A DNA stretch of 42,185 bases from Saprospiraceae bacterium (GCA_027488855.1 JAIYAV010000173.1:1-42185), one strand, 5' to 3'; shown: positions 16,267-25,608, numbered from the stretch's first letter. The notes: generated by a model from the sequence alone, not told the origin. Program-made: numbers and translations.

Positions 16267-17634
16267 ATGAAAAGCGTCTATTCTTTTAGCTTTTGCTTTC
16301 TGATTATACTTTGTAGCAATGGCCTAAATGCCCAAAAAGCCAAAACAGACGAGCCCCACCGTGACCCCCAACTCACCTACCAAACCTATCGCCCCAAACC
16401 CACCGATCGCATCCTCTCCCGCGCCACCTACCACCAAAAACTCTACGGTTTCTGGCTCGGCCAATGCATCGCCAACTGGACGGGCTTGGTCACCGAAATG
16501 GACAAAATTGGCAACATCGGAGAAATCAAAACCGGGCCTTTTTACACCCGCGCCGATTGGGGCAAAGCCGATCAACCCAACATTTGGGACAAAACCACCG
16601 TCAGCAAGTGGTCACCGACCCTGGATTTTGTGTTGGAAAAAGAAGGCGGCCTTTGGGGTGCCGACGATGATACCGACATCGAATACATCTACCAGGCACT
16701 ACTTTACGGCAACAAAACCTCCGTATTGAGCGGCCCCCAAATCCGTGAAGGTTGGCTCAAACACATCAAGGCTGAAGAAGAAAACTTCCTCTGGGTTTCC
16801 AATCAAAAAGCCTTTGACCTGATGAGAACTGGCCTGGTACCGCCCGCTACCAGCGACCCCGCCAACAACCCCGAGTACGACATGATCGACGCCCAACTCA
16901 CCACTGAAATCTTCGGCTTTTTCACCCCCACTCGCCCGGATGTTGCACTCAAAATGGCCCAACTGCCCATTCAAACCACCGCCCGCGAAAACGCCCAATG
17001 GATTTCCGAGTTTTACGTGATCATGTACTCCTTGGCTTCCGCCGCCGACCCCAAAAAATCCAGCAAAGAAAACCTGCAATGGATGGCCGACGAGGCGCGC
17101 AAACACCTGCCGCAAGATTCCTACTCCGCCAAAATGTACGACTTTGTCAAAAGCCGCTATAAGGCTGGCATCCCCTGGGAACAAACCCGCGACGAGGTCT
17201 ATCAACGCTATCAGGTTGAACAAGCCGATGGCTACACCATGACATCCCAAAACCGCTACTGCAACGCCTGTTTTGCCGCGGGCATCAATTTTGCCTCCAG
17301 CATCATCAGCTTGTTGTACGGCGAAGGGGACCTGAAAGAAACCATCAAAATTGGTGCGCTAGCGGGTTGGGATTCGGACAATCCCACTGCTACCTGGGGT
17401 GGCTTATTGGGCTTTATGTTGGGCAAAGAAGGGGTGGAAAAAGCTTTTGGCCGTAAGTTCGCCAATCAGTTCAACATCCATCGCACCCGGATCGGGTTCC
17501 CGAACAATGGGATTGATACTTTTGAAAACATGGCCAAAATTGGGGTTTATATTGTGGATCGGGCCGTGCAAGAAGAAATGGGTGGGGGAGTGGATTTGAA
17601 AAAGAATCGCTGGTATATTCCAATGAAAAATTAA
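16267..17634 (+). CDS. Exported ADP-ribosylglycohydrolase family protein
   Basis: The ATG at 16267 opens directly into a signal peptide (SFCFLIILCSNGLNAQ); the earlier TTG frame would hide it. The 455-residue protein has both metal-binding signatures of the ARH fold: Asp133-Asp134-Asp135-Thr136-Asp137 (GADDDTDIEYIYQALL) and GWDSDNPTATWGGLLGFMLG with Asp369 and Asp371. Family members remove ADP-ribose from proteins or act on related N-glycosidic bonds using two Mg ions. Export is notable because intracellular ADP-ribosyl proteins would then not be the substrate; an extracellular N-glycoside or a nucleoside-like compound is possible. The gene stands alone behind the clpB terminator. Confidence 0.85.
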   Translation: MKSVYSFSFCFLIILCSNGLNAQKAKTDEPHRDPQLTYQTYRPKPTDRILSRATYHQKLYGFWLGQCIANWTGLVTEMDKIGNIGEIKTGPFYTRADWGKADQPNIWDKTTVSKWSPTLDFVLEKEGGLWGADDDTDIEYIYQALLYGNKTSVLSGPQIREGWLKHIKAEEENFLWVSNQKAFDLMRTGLVPPATSDPANNPEYDMIDAQLTTEIFGFFTPTRPDVALKMAQLPIQTTARENAQWISEFYVIMYSLASAADPKKSSKENLQWMADEARKHLPQDSYSAKMYDFVKSRYKAGIPWEQTRDEVYQRYQVEQADGYTMTSQNRYCNACFAAGINFASSIISLLYGEGDLKETIKIGALAGWDSDNPTATWGGLLGFMLGKEGVEKAFGRKFANQFNIHRTRIGFPNNGIDTFENMAKIGVYIVDRAVQEEMGGGVDLKKNRWYIPMKN

Positions 17635-17704
17635 ATGCCATGGAGCTGACATTTTTAATTTAAAACAGCCACAAGCGCGACATTATTTTCACAAAGAAAA
17701 AATG

Positions 17705-17849
17705 AGCACAAAGAACCCAAAGGCAGCACAAAGGACACAAAGACGCGATTTTGACAAAGCAATATGCCTGGATTTTTCTAATTTTGGATGTAAAGCCTTG
17801 TCAACGTCTAACTTTGTGTCCTTTGTGCTGCCTTTGGGTTCTTTGTGCT
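17705..17849. repeat. Perfect 38-bp inverted repeat built from a short repeated word
   Basis: The arms at 17705-17742 and 17812-17849 are exact reverse complements, with a 69-base spacer. Each arm is made of variants of the word CACAAAGRACMC. An 8-base word AAAAAATG lies at 17697-17704, directly against the left arm, and again at 17852-17859, 2 bases beyond the right arm. The repeat lies between convergent genes. It may end both transcripts or may be a small mobile element; no transposase is present. Confidence 0.9.
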
Positions 17850-17899
17850 AAAAAAAATGTTGCTTTGGTTTGATGGCCAGTGGTAATGATTGTTCAATG

Positions 17900-18586
17900 T
17901 CAATCACATCCATCCACATCACAAGCCTCGCCACTCTCCGCCACGGCTACCTGCGTTTTTTCCCAAACCGCCTCCAGCGTCTGCACAAAAGCCTCCACTG
18001 GCTGCGCACCCCGCAAGGCATATTTTTGATCAAACACAAAGAATGGTACACCCTGTACACCAATTTCGTAAGCGAACTCCTCATCTGCCCGCACCGCTTC
18101 GGTAAAAGCACTGGAGTTGAGCGTTTCAGTTACAACTTGAGCATCCAAACCCAGTTGAGTGCCAATTTGAACCAAAATTGCCAAATCTGATAAATCCTTT
18201 CCTTCCGTAAAATACGCCTTGAGCAAGGCTTCCTTGGCCTGATCCTGCAGTCCATGCTCAGCGGCCAGGTGAATCAAACGGTGCGCATTCAGGGTGTTGA
18301 CGGGCACTGCCTGCGCAAAATCAAAGTTGATGCCCACTCCACGGCCCATGTTTTCTACCCCACGGGTCATTTCCTGGGCCTGTTGACGTGGCATGCCGTA
18401 TTTGCGAGAGAGTACATCGAAGAGGTCGCCCGGCGATTTTGCCGGAGCTTGAGGATCGAGTTCAAAACTGCGCCAGTTGAGCTCCACTTCTTCCATGTGG
18501 GGGAAACGAGCCAGGGCAGCTTCCAGGTGGCGTTTGCCAATATAGCAGTACGGACAAGCAACGTCCGACCAGATGTCAATGGTCAT
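17900..18586 (-). CDS. frnE: FrnE-type DsbA-family disulfide oxidoreductase
   Basis: The ATG at 18586 gives a 228-residue protein starting MTIDIWSDVACPYCYIGK, as in FrnE homologues; longer frames overlap the upstream gene. The thioredoxin-fold active site is Cys11-Pro-Tyr-Cys14. A helical insertion (about 60-150) follows, then the cis-proline strand VQGVPFFVFDQKYALRGAQ. The C terminus carries a second pair in CX4C form, Cys222 and Cys227 (ACDVDGC). A CX4C motif has been described in Deinococcus FrnE as a redox partner of CXXC. There is no signal peptide, so it acts in the cytoplasm, probably in thiol redox homeostasis. It follows the IMPase-family gene by 49 bases and is likely cotranscribed. 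Confidence 0.88.
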   Translation of the reverse strand: MTIDIWSDVACPYCYIGKRHLEAALARFPHMEEVELNWRSFELDPQAPAKSPGDLFDVLSRKYGMPRQQAQEMTRGVENMGRGVGINFDFAQAVPVNTLNAHRLIHLAAEHGLQDQAKEALLKAYFTEGKDLSDLAILVQIGTQLGLDAQVVTETLNSSAFTEAVRADEEFAYEIGVQGVPFFVFDQKYALRGAQPVEAFVQTLEAVWEKTQVAVAESGEACDVDGCD

Positions 18587-18635
18587 TTGCAGGTTATTTT
18601 GGTAGATGGTAATACAATTGGGGCATGCATTTGGT

Positions 18636-19430
18636 TTACCCGAAACATTCCTCAAACACCCCTTTGATCTCCGCCATCACCTGCGGCGCCCCCGCCAACA
18701 TCTCTTCCCCCGTCCAACATTTTTCTTTCCCACCCTGAAAATCACTGACCTGACCACCTGCTTCCAAAATCAACAATCCACCCGCCGCAACATCCCAGGG
18801 CTGGAGGTGGTATTCAAAAAACAGGTCGTACCGGCCACAAGCCACGTAGGCCAAATCCACCGCGGCGGCGCCCCAGCGCCGAATCCCCCGGGTATTGCGC
18901 ATGAGGTATTCGCTGACCTTTTGATACGCCTCAATCCGGCTAAAATCGTGGTAGGGAAATCCCGTAGAAATCAAGGCCTCCTTCAATCCATTCCGTTGGC
19001 TCACCTGGATGCGTTTGCCGTTGAGGTAAGCACCCCCATTTTTCCAGCCATAAAAAGATTCGCTGCGGCTGATCTCATGCACTACGCCTAGCACCATTTC
19101 GCCATGGTGTTCTAAACCAACACTGATGGCGAAACAAGGCAATTGGTGCAAAAAATTGGTGGTGCCATCCAGGGGATCGATGATCCAACGCCATTCTCCT
19201 TGAGCTTGTTCAGTGGTTTGTTCTTCGGCCAAAAAGACCGAGCCGGGCAAAATTTCGCTCAAACCAGCGATCAGTTTTTGCTCAGAAGTTTTATCCACGT
19301 AGCTGACCAGGTTGTTGAACTGCTCGGCTTTGACTTCGATTGTTTCTACTTTGCCCAGTTCGTTGGAAATGAATACGGCTACTTCTTGCACGAGGGCAAG
19401 GGTTTGGGTACAGAGGTTGGATAAGTCCAT
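18636..19430 (-). CDS. suhB: Inositol-monophosphatase family phosphatase (SuhB-like)
   Basis: The 264-residue protein has the metal-site motifs of the family: Glu69-Glu70 (FLAEEQ), Asp85, Asp88 and Thr90 in WIIDPLDGTTNF, and Asp213 in PWDVAAGGLLILEAGG. This lithium-sensitive phosphatase fold removes phosphate from inositol-1-phosphate or related sugars such as NADP, fructose bisphosphate or PAP. The exact substrate cannot be settled from motifs alone. Its length is normal. The gene is the first of a pair with frnE and has a full-consensus promoter upstream (19477-19507). Confidence 0.88.
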   Translation of the reverse strand: MDLSNLCTQTLALVQEVAVFISNELGKVETIEVKAEQFNNLVSYVDKTSEQKLIAGLSEILPGSVFLAEEQTTEQAQGEWRWIIDPLDGTTNFLHQLPCFAISVGLEHHGEMVLGVVHEISRSESFYGWKNGGAYLNGKRIQVSQRNGLKEALISTGFPYHDFSRIEAYQKVSEYLMRNTRGIRRWGAAAVDLAYVACGRYDLFFEYHLQPWDVAAGGLLILEAGGQVSDFQGGKEKCWTGEEMLAGAPQVMAEIKGVFEECFG

Positions 19431-19476
19431 GTGATGATGGTGTGTTGATGTACAATTTGAGCATTTAAACGAATTG

Positions 19477-19507
19477 CAAAGGTAAGCGGAGACTCCTATT
19501 TGTCAAA
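19477..19507 (-). promoter_or_regulatory. Bacteroidota-type promoter for suhB-frnE
   Basis: On the minus strand TTTG (19504-19507), 19 bases, then TACCTTTG (19477-19484) is a perfect match to the consensus. The leader to the ATG at 19430 would be about 40 bases. Confidence 0.6.
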
Positions 19508-19621
19508 TCTATACCCTCTTCCGTATTTTCATCAGTTGTAGTCTAATAAAATGGCACATAAACCCTAACTTCGCTCTCACCAGCACCAAAATAATTCGCT
19601 AACCTCCTCATTCAAACACCC

Positions 19622-22285
19622 ATGTCCGAACTCGCCCTGGCCCTCATTCGCGAAGCAAAAGAAAACCAAAGTACCTTTTTGGATTTAGGCAACTGCGGCC
19701 TAACTGAACTACCTGCTGAACTTTTTGAGCTTGTGCACCTGGAGGTTTTATACCTTTGTATGAAAGGGGGGTATTATGATGAAAATCAAAAATTGGTTCG
19801 CTTTGAGTCGAAAAATGAAGGTGCACCCAATGATATTCAGTATTTTTCCACTAAAATGCGCCAATTGGCAAAGCTTAGAGTGCTGCTGGCAAATGAGTGC
19901 CAGTTGGGTGATTTAAGTCCATTGCAAGATTTAGTTAATTTGCAAATACTTACAATTTCTGCGACTCAAGTGAGCGATTTAAGTCCCCTGCGAGATTTAG
20001 TTAATTTGCAAACGCTTTCCGCTGCTGGAACCCCAGTGAGCGATTTAAGCCCCTTGCAAGATTTGAGTAATTTGCAAACGCTTTACTTTCCCCAGACCCA
20101 GGTGAGTGATTTAAGTCCAGTGCAAGATTTAGATAATTTGAAAATACTTGATGTTTCCTATACCCCAGTGAGCGATTTAAGCCCCTTACGAGATTTAGTT
20201 AATTTGCAAATACTTGACGTTTCCTCTACCCAAGTGAGCGATTTAAGTCCATTGCAAGGTTCGAGTAATTTGCAAGAGCTTTACTTTACCCAAACCCAAG
20301 TGAGTGATTTAAGCCCCTTGAAGGATTTATACAAGCTGCAATCGCTTTCCGCTTTTGTGACTCAAGTGAGGGATTTAAGTCCATTACAAGATTTGGTTAA
20401 TTTGCAAAGACTTGATATTTCCTGGACCCAAGTGAGCGATTTAAGTCCCTTAAAAACAATCCTAGAAAGAGGAATACTGTTTAATTCGGGCTATGAGGTT
20501 TCAGAAATTGCGATTCATGTCGACAACTGCCCTCTCATCAACCCACCTATGTCAATAGCCAAACAAGGCAATAAGGCCATTCTCCGCTACTGGAAAGAAC
20601 AAGAAAGGAGTGGTACCCGCAAGGTGAATGAAGCCCGCCTGCTGGTAGTGGGCCAAGGCGGAGCGGGAAAAACAACCCTAAAAGATAAACTCATAGATGC
20701 CCAGGCTCCCATGCCCGAACCCGATGCCACCACCCGGGGCATCAACATTGAGCCAATCCAATGCAAAAACCGGGAAGGGGATGAGTTTACCGTCAACATC
20801 TGGGATTTTGGCGGGCAAAACATCCAACACTATGCGCATCAGTTTTTTATGTCCGATTCGGTGGTGTATGCCGTTTTATCAAATACCCGCGAGCAAAATG
20901 CGAATTTTCAATATTGGTTGAACATCATCGAATTATTGGGCAAAAACAGCCCCTTTTTTATTGTGCAAAATGAAAAAGACGGGCATACCGAGGGTTTAAA
21001 AGAGATCGTCAAAATCCAGGAACGTTTTCCCGAAACCTTCCAATCGGTGGAGCAAGTGAATTTAAAAAATGCCGCGAGTGACCGCCGTTTTGTGGCCTTG
21101 AAAGAAAAACTGTTCCACAGCGCTACGCAATTGCCGCATACCCAAAAGGAGGTCATCAACTCATTTTTCAATGTCCGCGAAAAATTGGCTACCCTATCCG
21201 CAACTGAACCGACCATCCCTTTCGCCACATTTCGCCAATATTGCCGCGACGAGGGTATCGAAGACAAAAACTTGATGAACGACTATGCTTTAATGATGAC
21301 CGAACTGGGCATTGCCTTGTATTATCCTGATGATCTGCATTTGAAAAACACCGTTTTTCTCAGCCCCAAATGGTTGATTGATGCCTTGTTTAAATTGCTC
21401 TACCACCCCTCCGTAGAACAGCAAAACGGCCAATTTACCAGTGCCGCAGCCGATGCGATTTGGTCAGAACCTGAATACGAGGACAAACATGGTCTTTTGA
21501 TCCAGGTGATGGAAAAATTCCGCTTGTGCTTCAAAACCCGTGGGGATACCTATATCGTGCCGCAACGCCTGCCGCTGCGCCAGGAAGCCTTTGTGCCCCC
21601 AGCCGATGCCACCCATCTGATTTACCAATACAAATTCCTGCCCAGTGGCTTTTTGACCCAATTAACCTGCGAATTGCATGATAAAATTGAGGCAGAAAAA
21701 GTTTGGTCCGACGCCGTGCAATTCGTCAGCAAAGACGGACAAGGCCGGGTTTTTGCCCGGGAGAACAACCAGGATCATAAAATAGAATTGTTCGGTTTTG
21801 GTGCGTCAAAAGCCGATTTGCTCAATCGCGCCGTTGAAGTGATCGATGATATTCACGCCAACACAAAATTTAAAAACTTGGTGGTGGATAAATTGGTGCC
21901 TTGCCCCTGTGCCGCGTGTAAAAAAGACGATGCACCTCATTTTTTCAAGTACGAAGTCCTCAAAAGGCGTTTGCAAAATGGCAAAACCAAAACCGAATGT
22001 GAAAAATCAGATGAGGAATTGTACATCGCTATGGTTTTGAAAAACGCCAATATTCAAGCCGTGAACATAGCGGAAATACGTGGTTTAATTGCCCAATATA
22101 AACCCCAGGAGGCAGTGAACTTGCTGAAGGGTTTATACCCCAATGAATGGGCACAAATGTCGGGTCGTTTATCGCAGTTATCACAGTCCGATAGATCGGG
22201 TATCATAGCTCATGGGGAGAAAAGCCTGGAATACAACAAATGGGCGCAAGATTTTTTAGCGATAGCGGCGGATTTATTGCGTTGA
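19622..22285 (+). CDS. Roco protein: LRR-Roc-COR with effector-associated-type C terminus
   Basis: This 887-residue protein starts MSELALALIREAKENQ. Residues 15-290 are leucine-rich repeats of 22-23 residues with the phrase VSDLSPLQDLVNLQ. The Roc GTPase has P-loop GQGGAGKTT (344-352), the G3 motif WDFGGQNIQHY and a G4-like NEKD. A COR domain follows (LSPKWLIDALFKLLYH). A cysteine-bearing segment (PCPCAACKKDD) leads to a C-terminal helical module (about 814-887: IRGLIAQYKPQEAVNLL, then LSQLSQSDRSGII). That module fits the effector-associated domain class 11 pattern of Bacteroidota conflict proteins. Roco proteins are GTP-controlled dimeric switches. No kinase is fused here, so output probably goes through a partner bearing a matching module. 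Confidence 0.85.
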   Translation: MSELALALIREAKENQSTFLDLGNCGLTELPAELFELVHLEVLYLCMKGGYYDENQKLVRFESKNEGAPNDIQYFSTKMRQLAKLRVLLANECQLGDLSPLQDLVNLQILTISATQVSDLSPLRDLVNLQTLSAAGTPVSDLSPLQDLSNLQTLYFPQTQVSDLSPVQDLDNLKILDVSYTPVSDLSPLRDLVNLQILDVSSTQVSDLSPLQGSSNLQELYFTQTQVSDLSPLKDLYKLQSLSAFVTQVRDLSPLQDLVNLQRLDISWTQVSDLSPLKTILERGILFNSGYEVSEIAIHVDNCPLINPPMSIAKQGNKAILRYWKEQERSGTRKVNEARLLVVGQGGAGKTTLKDKLIDAQAPMPEPDATTRGINIEPIQCKNREGDEFTVNIWDFGGQNIQHYAHQFFMSDSVVYAVLSNTREQNANFQYWLNIIELLGKNSPFFIVQNEKDGHTEGLKEIVKIQERFPETFQSVEQVNLKNAASDRRFVALKEKLFHSATQLPHTQKEVINSFFNVREKLATLSATEPTIPFATFRQYCRDEGIEDKNLMNDYALMMTELGIALYYPDDLHLKNTVFLSPKWLIDALFKLLYHPSVEQQNGQFTSAAADAIWSEPEYEDKHGLLIQVMEKFRLCFKTRGDTYIVPQRLPLRQEAFVPPADATHLIYQYKFLPSGFLTQLTCELHDKIEAEKVWSDAVQFVSKDGQGRVFARENNQDHKIELFGFGASKADLLNRAVEVIDDIHANTKFKNLVVDKLVPCPCAACKKDDAPHFFKYEVLKRRLQNGKTKTECEKSDEELYIAMVLKNANIQAVNIAEIRGLIAQYKPQEAVNLLKGLYPNEWAQMSGRLSQLSQSDRSGIIAHGEKSLEYNKWAQDFLAIAADLLR
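19905..20455 (+). repeat. LRR-encoding tandem DNA repeats of about 66 bp
   Basis: GTGAGCGATTTAAGTCC-type words return every 63-69 bases for about nine copies inside the Roco gene. Repeat number could change by recombination and so alter the ligand surface. Confidence 0.8.
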
Positions 22286-22324
22286 AAACTTTTCCCTATC
22301 TTCCCCATTCAAATCACCTAACCA

Positions 22325-25300
22325 ATGAAATACCACATCCATTACCTTCTACTTTGCATGTGCCTGGCACAGACTGTCACTACTTTCTCCCAAGGCACCC
22401 GCCTGCTCCGTCAGCCCAGCGTCAGCAACAAACACATCGTTTTTGTCCATGCCGACGACCTTTGGCTGGTCGACCGCGAGGGAGGTGAAGCCCAGCGCCT
22501 CACTACCCACGAAGGCACCGAAAGTTTTCCCCATTTTTCACCCGATGGCAAAATGATTGCCTTCACCGGGCAGTACGATGGCAACACCGATGTATTCGTA
22601 ATGCCGACCGAGGGCGGCGCACCCCGGCGTTTGACCTGGCACCCTGGCGATGACGTCGTACAAGGCTGGATGCCCGATGGCAAAGCGGTACTCTTTCGCT
22701 CTGGCCGCGCTGGGGTTCCTACCCGCATCAACCAGTTTTACAGCGTTCCCGTTGAAGGTGGGGTAGAAAAAATGCTGCCCATCCCGCAAGCATCTTTTGG
22801 CGAAGTATCCGAAAATGGCCAGTTCGTCGCCTACCAACCCATCACTTTTTGGGATCCCGAATGGCGCAATTACCGGGGCGGGCAAGCCCAGCCGATTTGG
22901 ATTCTCAATCTAAAGGACAATTCCCTCCAACAAACACCCCAAACTGACCGTGAACGCCACACCGATCCGGTCTGGTACAAAGGTCAGGTCTATTTCCTCT
23001 CCGAACGCGACTACGCCAACAACGTTTGGCGATTCGACCCCCGCAGCAAGGAGTTGAAGCAAATTTCCTTCCACAAAGACTTTGATGTAAAAAGCATCGA
23101 TGCCTGCGACGACCGCCTGGTCTACGAACAAGGGGGCTACCTCCATTTGCTCGATCCACAATCCGGCAAAGCCAAACAACTGAACATCCAGGTCAATGCC
23201 GACCTCAATTACGCTCGGCCACGCTGGGAAGATGCACCTGCGGGTGGCTTGCTCAACGCATCCTTGTCGCCCACTGGGCAACGCGCCTTATTTGAACACC
23301 GGGGCGAAATTTTCACCGTCCCCAAAGAAAATGGTGATTGGCGCAACATTACGCAGTCTAGCGGCGCAGCCGATCGCTACCCAGCCTGGTCGCCCGACGG
23401 GCAAAAAATTGCCTGGTTTTCTGACGCCAGTGGGGAGTATCAACTGATGATTGGGGATCAGGCGGGTTTGGAAAAACCACGGGCGATTGCCATCGAAAAA
23501 CCGACTTTCTTTTTCCGTCCCGCCTGGTCGCCGGATGGCAAATACATTGCTTATACCGATACCCACTTGCGGCTGTGGTACATTGAGGTAGCAACGGGGA
23601 AAAGCAAAAAGGTGGACACCGAGCCTTACGCCCACGTCGTGCGCACGATGAACCCCGTTTGGTCACCCGATAGCAAATGGATCGCTTATTCGCGCTTGTT
23701 GAACAACTTGTACAAGGCCATTTTTTTGTACAATGTGGAAACGGGTCAAAGCCAGCAAATCACCGACGGGCTGGCCGATGCCATCACCCCGGTTTGGGAT
23801 GCGGGCGGCAAATACCTCTATTTCCTTGCGAGTACCGATTACGGCCTGACCAGTTCCTGGCTCGACATGAGCGCTTACAGCAACCAAGTCAATCGGGGCT
23901 TATACGTGGTGGTTTTGTCCAAAAAAGACGCCTCGCCATTTTTGCCCAAAAGTGATGAAGAGGAAGCCAAAGCTGAAAGCAAGTCAGAAGCTCCTGCGAA
24001 CAAGGATGCAGGGGTAGCAGTAACAGTCGACTTGGATGGCATCCAACAACGCATCCTACCCGTCAACGTTCCGCTGCGCAACTACACCAGTCTGGTTGCA
24101 GGCCCGAAGGATTATGTTTTTTACCTGGAAGCATTACAAAATCAACCGGGACAAACACTGCACCGCTACAATTTTAAAGACCGCAAAACCGAGGTTTACC
24201 TAAGTGGGGTCAATTCTGCGGTCACTTCGGCTGATCGCAAACAACTGTTGTACAATGGCGCAGGTGCCTGGGGCATTGTCAAAACCGATGCCCTGCCCAA
24301 ACCCGGCGACGGCAAATTGAACCTGAACCTGCAATTCAAAGTAGACCCAACCCAGGAATGGGCGCAGATCTTCCGCGAGGGCTGGCGTTTTCAGCGCGAC
24401 TTTTTGTACGTGGACAATACCCACGGTGCGCCCTGGGATGAGGTATACAAATGGTACCGCCCCTGGGTGGATCACGTCAAACACCGCACCGACTTGAACT
24501 ATGTGGTAGATATTCTGGGTGGTGAGATTGCCGTAGGGCACTCCTACACCAGCGGAGGCGATTTTCCGGACATCAAGAGTGTTCCGGTGGGCTTGCTGGG
24601 CGCAGATATCGAGGAAGTCAATGGTTTTTACCGGATCAAAAAAATCTACACCGGGGAAAGTTGGAACCCCGATTTGCGGGCACCACTGGCTACTCCGGGC
24701 ATCGACGCCAAAGTGGGCGACTATATCCTGGAGGTGAACGGCAAAACCATCAAAGCATCGCAAAATTTCTACAGCTTTTTTGAAGGCAGCGCCGACAAAC
24801 AGGTTAAATTGCGGCTCAACCAAAATCCGAACCTGGAAGGCAGCCGTTTGGTAACCGTGGTGCCGCTGGCCAACGAAGGCCCACTGCGCTCCCGCGATTG
24901 GGTGGAAGGCAACCGCCGCAAGGTCGATTCTTTGTCTAAAGGCCAACTGGCTTATGTGTACGTGCCAAATACGGGTAACCCCGGCTTTACCTACTTCAAC
25001 CGCTATTATTTTGCCCAGCAAGACAAAAAAGGCGCGGTTATCGATGAGCGCAACAACGGCGGCGGCTCAGCCGCGGATTATATGGTCGACATCATGGCTC
25101 GGCAATTGCACGGGTATTTTAACAGCCGGGTGGATGGCAATCGCCCCTTTACCCAGCCACAAACTGGGATTTGGGGCCCAAAGGTGATGATCATCAATGA
25201 ACGGGCGGGCTCCGGTGGTGACTTGCTGCCGTACTTGTTCAAACGGATGAACATTGGGCCACTAGTGGGAACGCGTACCTGGGGTGGTTTGGTACACACG

Positions 25301-25564
25301 GCGGATACGCCTGGATTCATCGATGGTGGCCGGATGGTGGCACCACGCGGTGGATTTTATGACGTGGATGGCAAATGGGCCATTGAGGGCGAAGGTATTG
25401 CGCCCGATATTGAGGTGGAGCAAATCCCTTCCGCTGTGCTCAAAGGAAGTGATCCTCAACTGGAACGCGCCGTGCAGGAGGCCATGAACTTGATGAAAAC
25501 GAAGGGGGTGGTATTGAAGCCGGAGCCGGCTGCGCCGATTAGGTACAAGCGGCCCAAGCCTTGA
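22325..25564 (+). CDS. Exported Tricorn-like protease (propeller, PDZ, S41 domain)
   Basis: The 1079-residue protein has a signal peptide (HYLLLCMCLAQTVTTFSQ). A long N-terminal part is made of PD40 blades (FPHFSPDGKMIAFTGQYDG, AWSPDGQKIAWFSDASG, AWSPDGKYIAYTD) forming one or two propellers. A Tricorn C1-type helical region, a PDZ domain (about 790-850, VGDYILEVNGKTI) and a C-terminal S41-type catalytic domain follow. The nucleophile is Ser963 in ERAGSGGD, close to the position in archaeal Tricorn. VIDERNNGGGS and GTRTWGG are also conserved. It should cut peptides delivered through the propeller, but in the periplasm or outside rather than in the cytoplasm. It starts 39 bases after the Roco stop, and the two may share a transcript. 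Confidence 0.9.
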   Translation: MKYHIHYLLLCMCLAQTVTTFSQGTRLLRQPSVSNKHIVFVHADDLWLVDREGGEAQRLTTHEGTESFPHFSPDGKMIAFTGQYDGNTDVFVMPTEGGAPRRLTWHPGDDVVQGWMPDGKAVLFRSGRAGVPTRINQFYSVPVEGGVEKMLPIPQASFGEVSENGQFVAYQPITFWDPEWRNYRGGQAQPIWILNLKDNSLQQTPQTDRERHTDPVWYKGQVYFLSERDYANNVWRFDPRSKELKQISFHKDFDVKSIDACDDRLVYEQGGYLHLLDPQSGKAKQLNIQVNADLNYARPRWEDAPAGGLLNASLSPTGQRALFEHRGEIFTVPKENGDWRNITQSSGAADRYPAWSPDGQKIAWFSDASGEYQLMIGDQAGLEKPRAIAIEKPTFFFRPAWSPDGKYIAYTDTHLRLWYIEVATGKSKKVDTEPYAHVVRTMNPVWSPDSKWIAYSRLLNNLYKAIFLYNVETGQSQQITDGLADAITPVWDAGGKYLYFLASTDYGLTSSWLDMSAYSNQVNRGLYVVVLSKKDASPFLPKSDEEEAKAESKSEAPANKDAGVAVTVDLDGIQQRILPVNVPLRNYTSLVAGPKDYVFYLEALQNQPGQTLHRYNFKDRKTEVYLSGVNSAVTSADRKQLLYNGAGAWGIVKTDALPKPGDGKLNLNLQFKVDPTQEWAQIFREGWRFQRDFLYVDNTHGAPWDEVYKWYRPWVDHVKHRTDLNYVVDILGGEIAVGHSYTSGGDFPDIKSVPVGLLGADIEEVNGFYRIKKIYTGESWNPDLRAPLATPGIDAKVGDYILEVNGKTIKASQNFYSFFEGSADKQVKLRLNQNPNLEGSRLVTVVPLANEGPLRSRDWVEGNRRKVDSLSKGQLAYVYVPNTGNPGFTYFNRYYFAQQDKKGAVIDERNNGGGSAADYMVDIMARQLHGYFNSRVDGNRPFTQPQTGIWGPKVMIINERAGSGGDLLPYLFKRMNIGPLVGTRTWGGLVHTADTPGFIDGGRMVAPRGGFYDVDGKWAIEGEGIAPDIEVEQIPSAVLKGSDPQLERAVQEAMNLMKTKGVVLKPEPAAPIRYKRPKP

Positions 25565-25608
25565 TGGAATACACTTTGCTTGTTTTTAAACACAAAACCG
25601 AGACTCTT

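Noticed and set aside
17650-17899. Insertion sequence ending in the perfect inverted repeat
   Set aside because: Only 69 bases lie between the arms, so no transposase fits. At most it is a non-autonomous element.
19905-20455. CRISPR-like array from regularly spaced words
   Set aside because: The repeats encode in-frame leucine-rich repeats and the spacing regions are themselves similar. The 120-bp repeats at 10370-10980 were rejected for the same reason (TPR).
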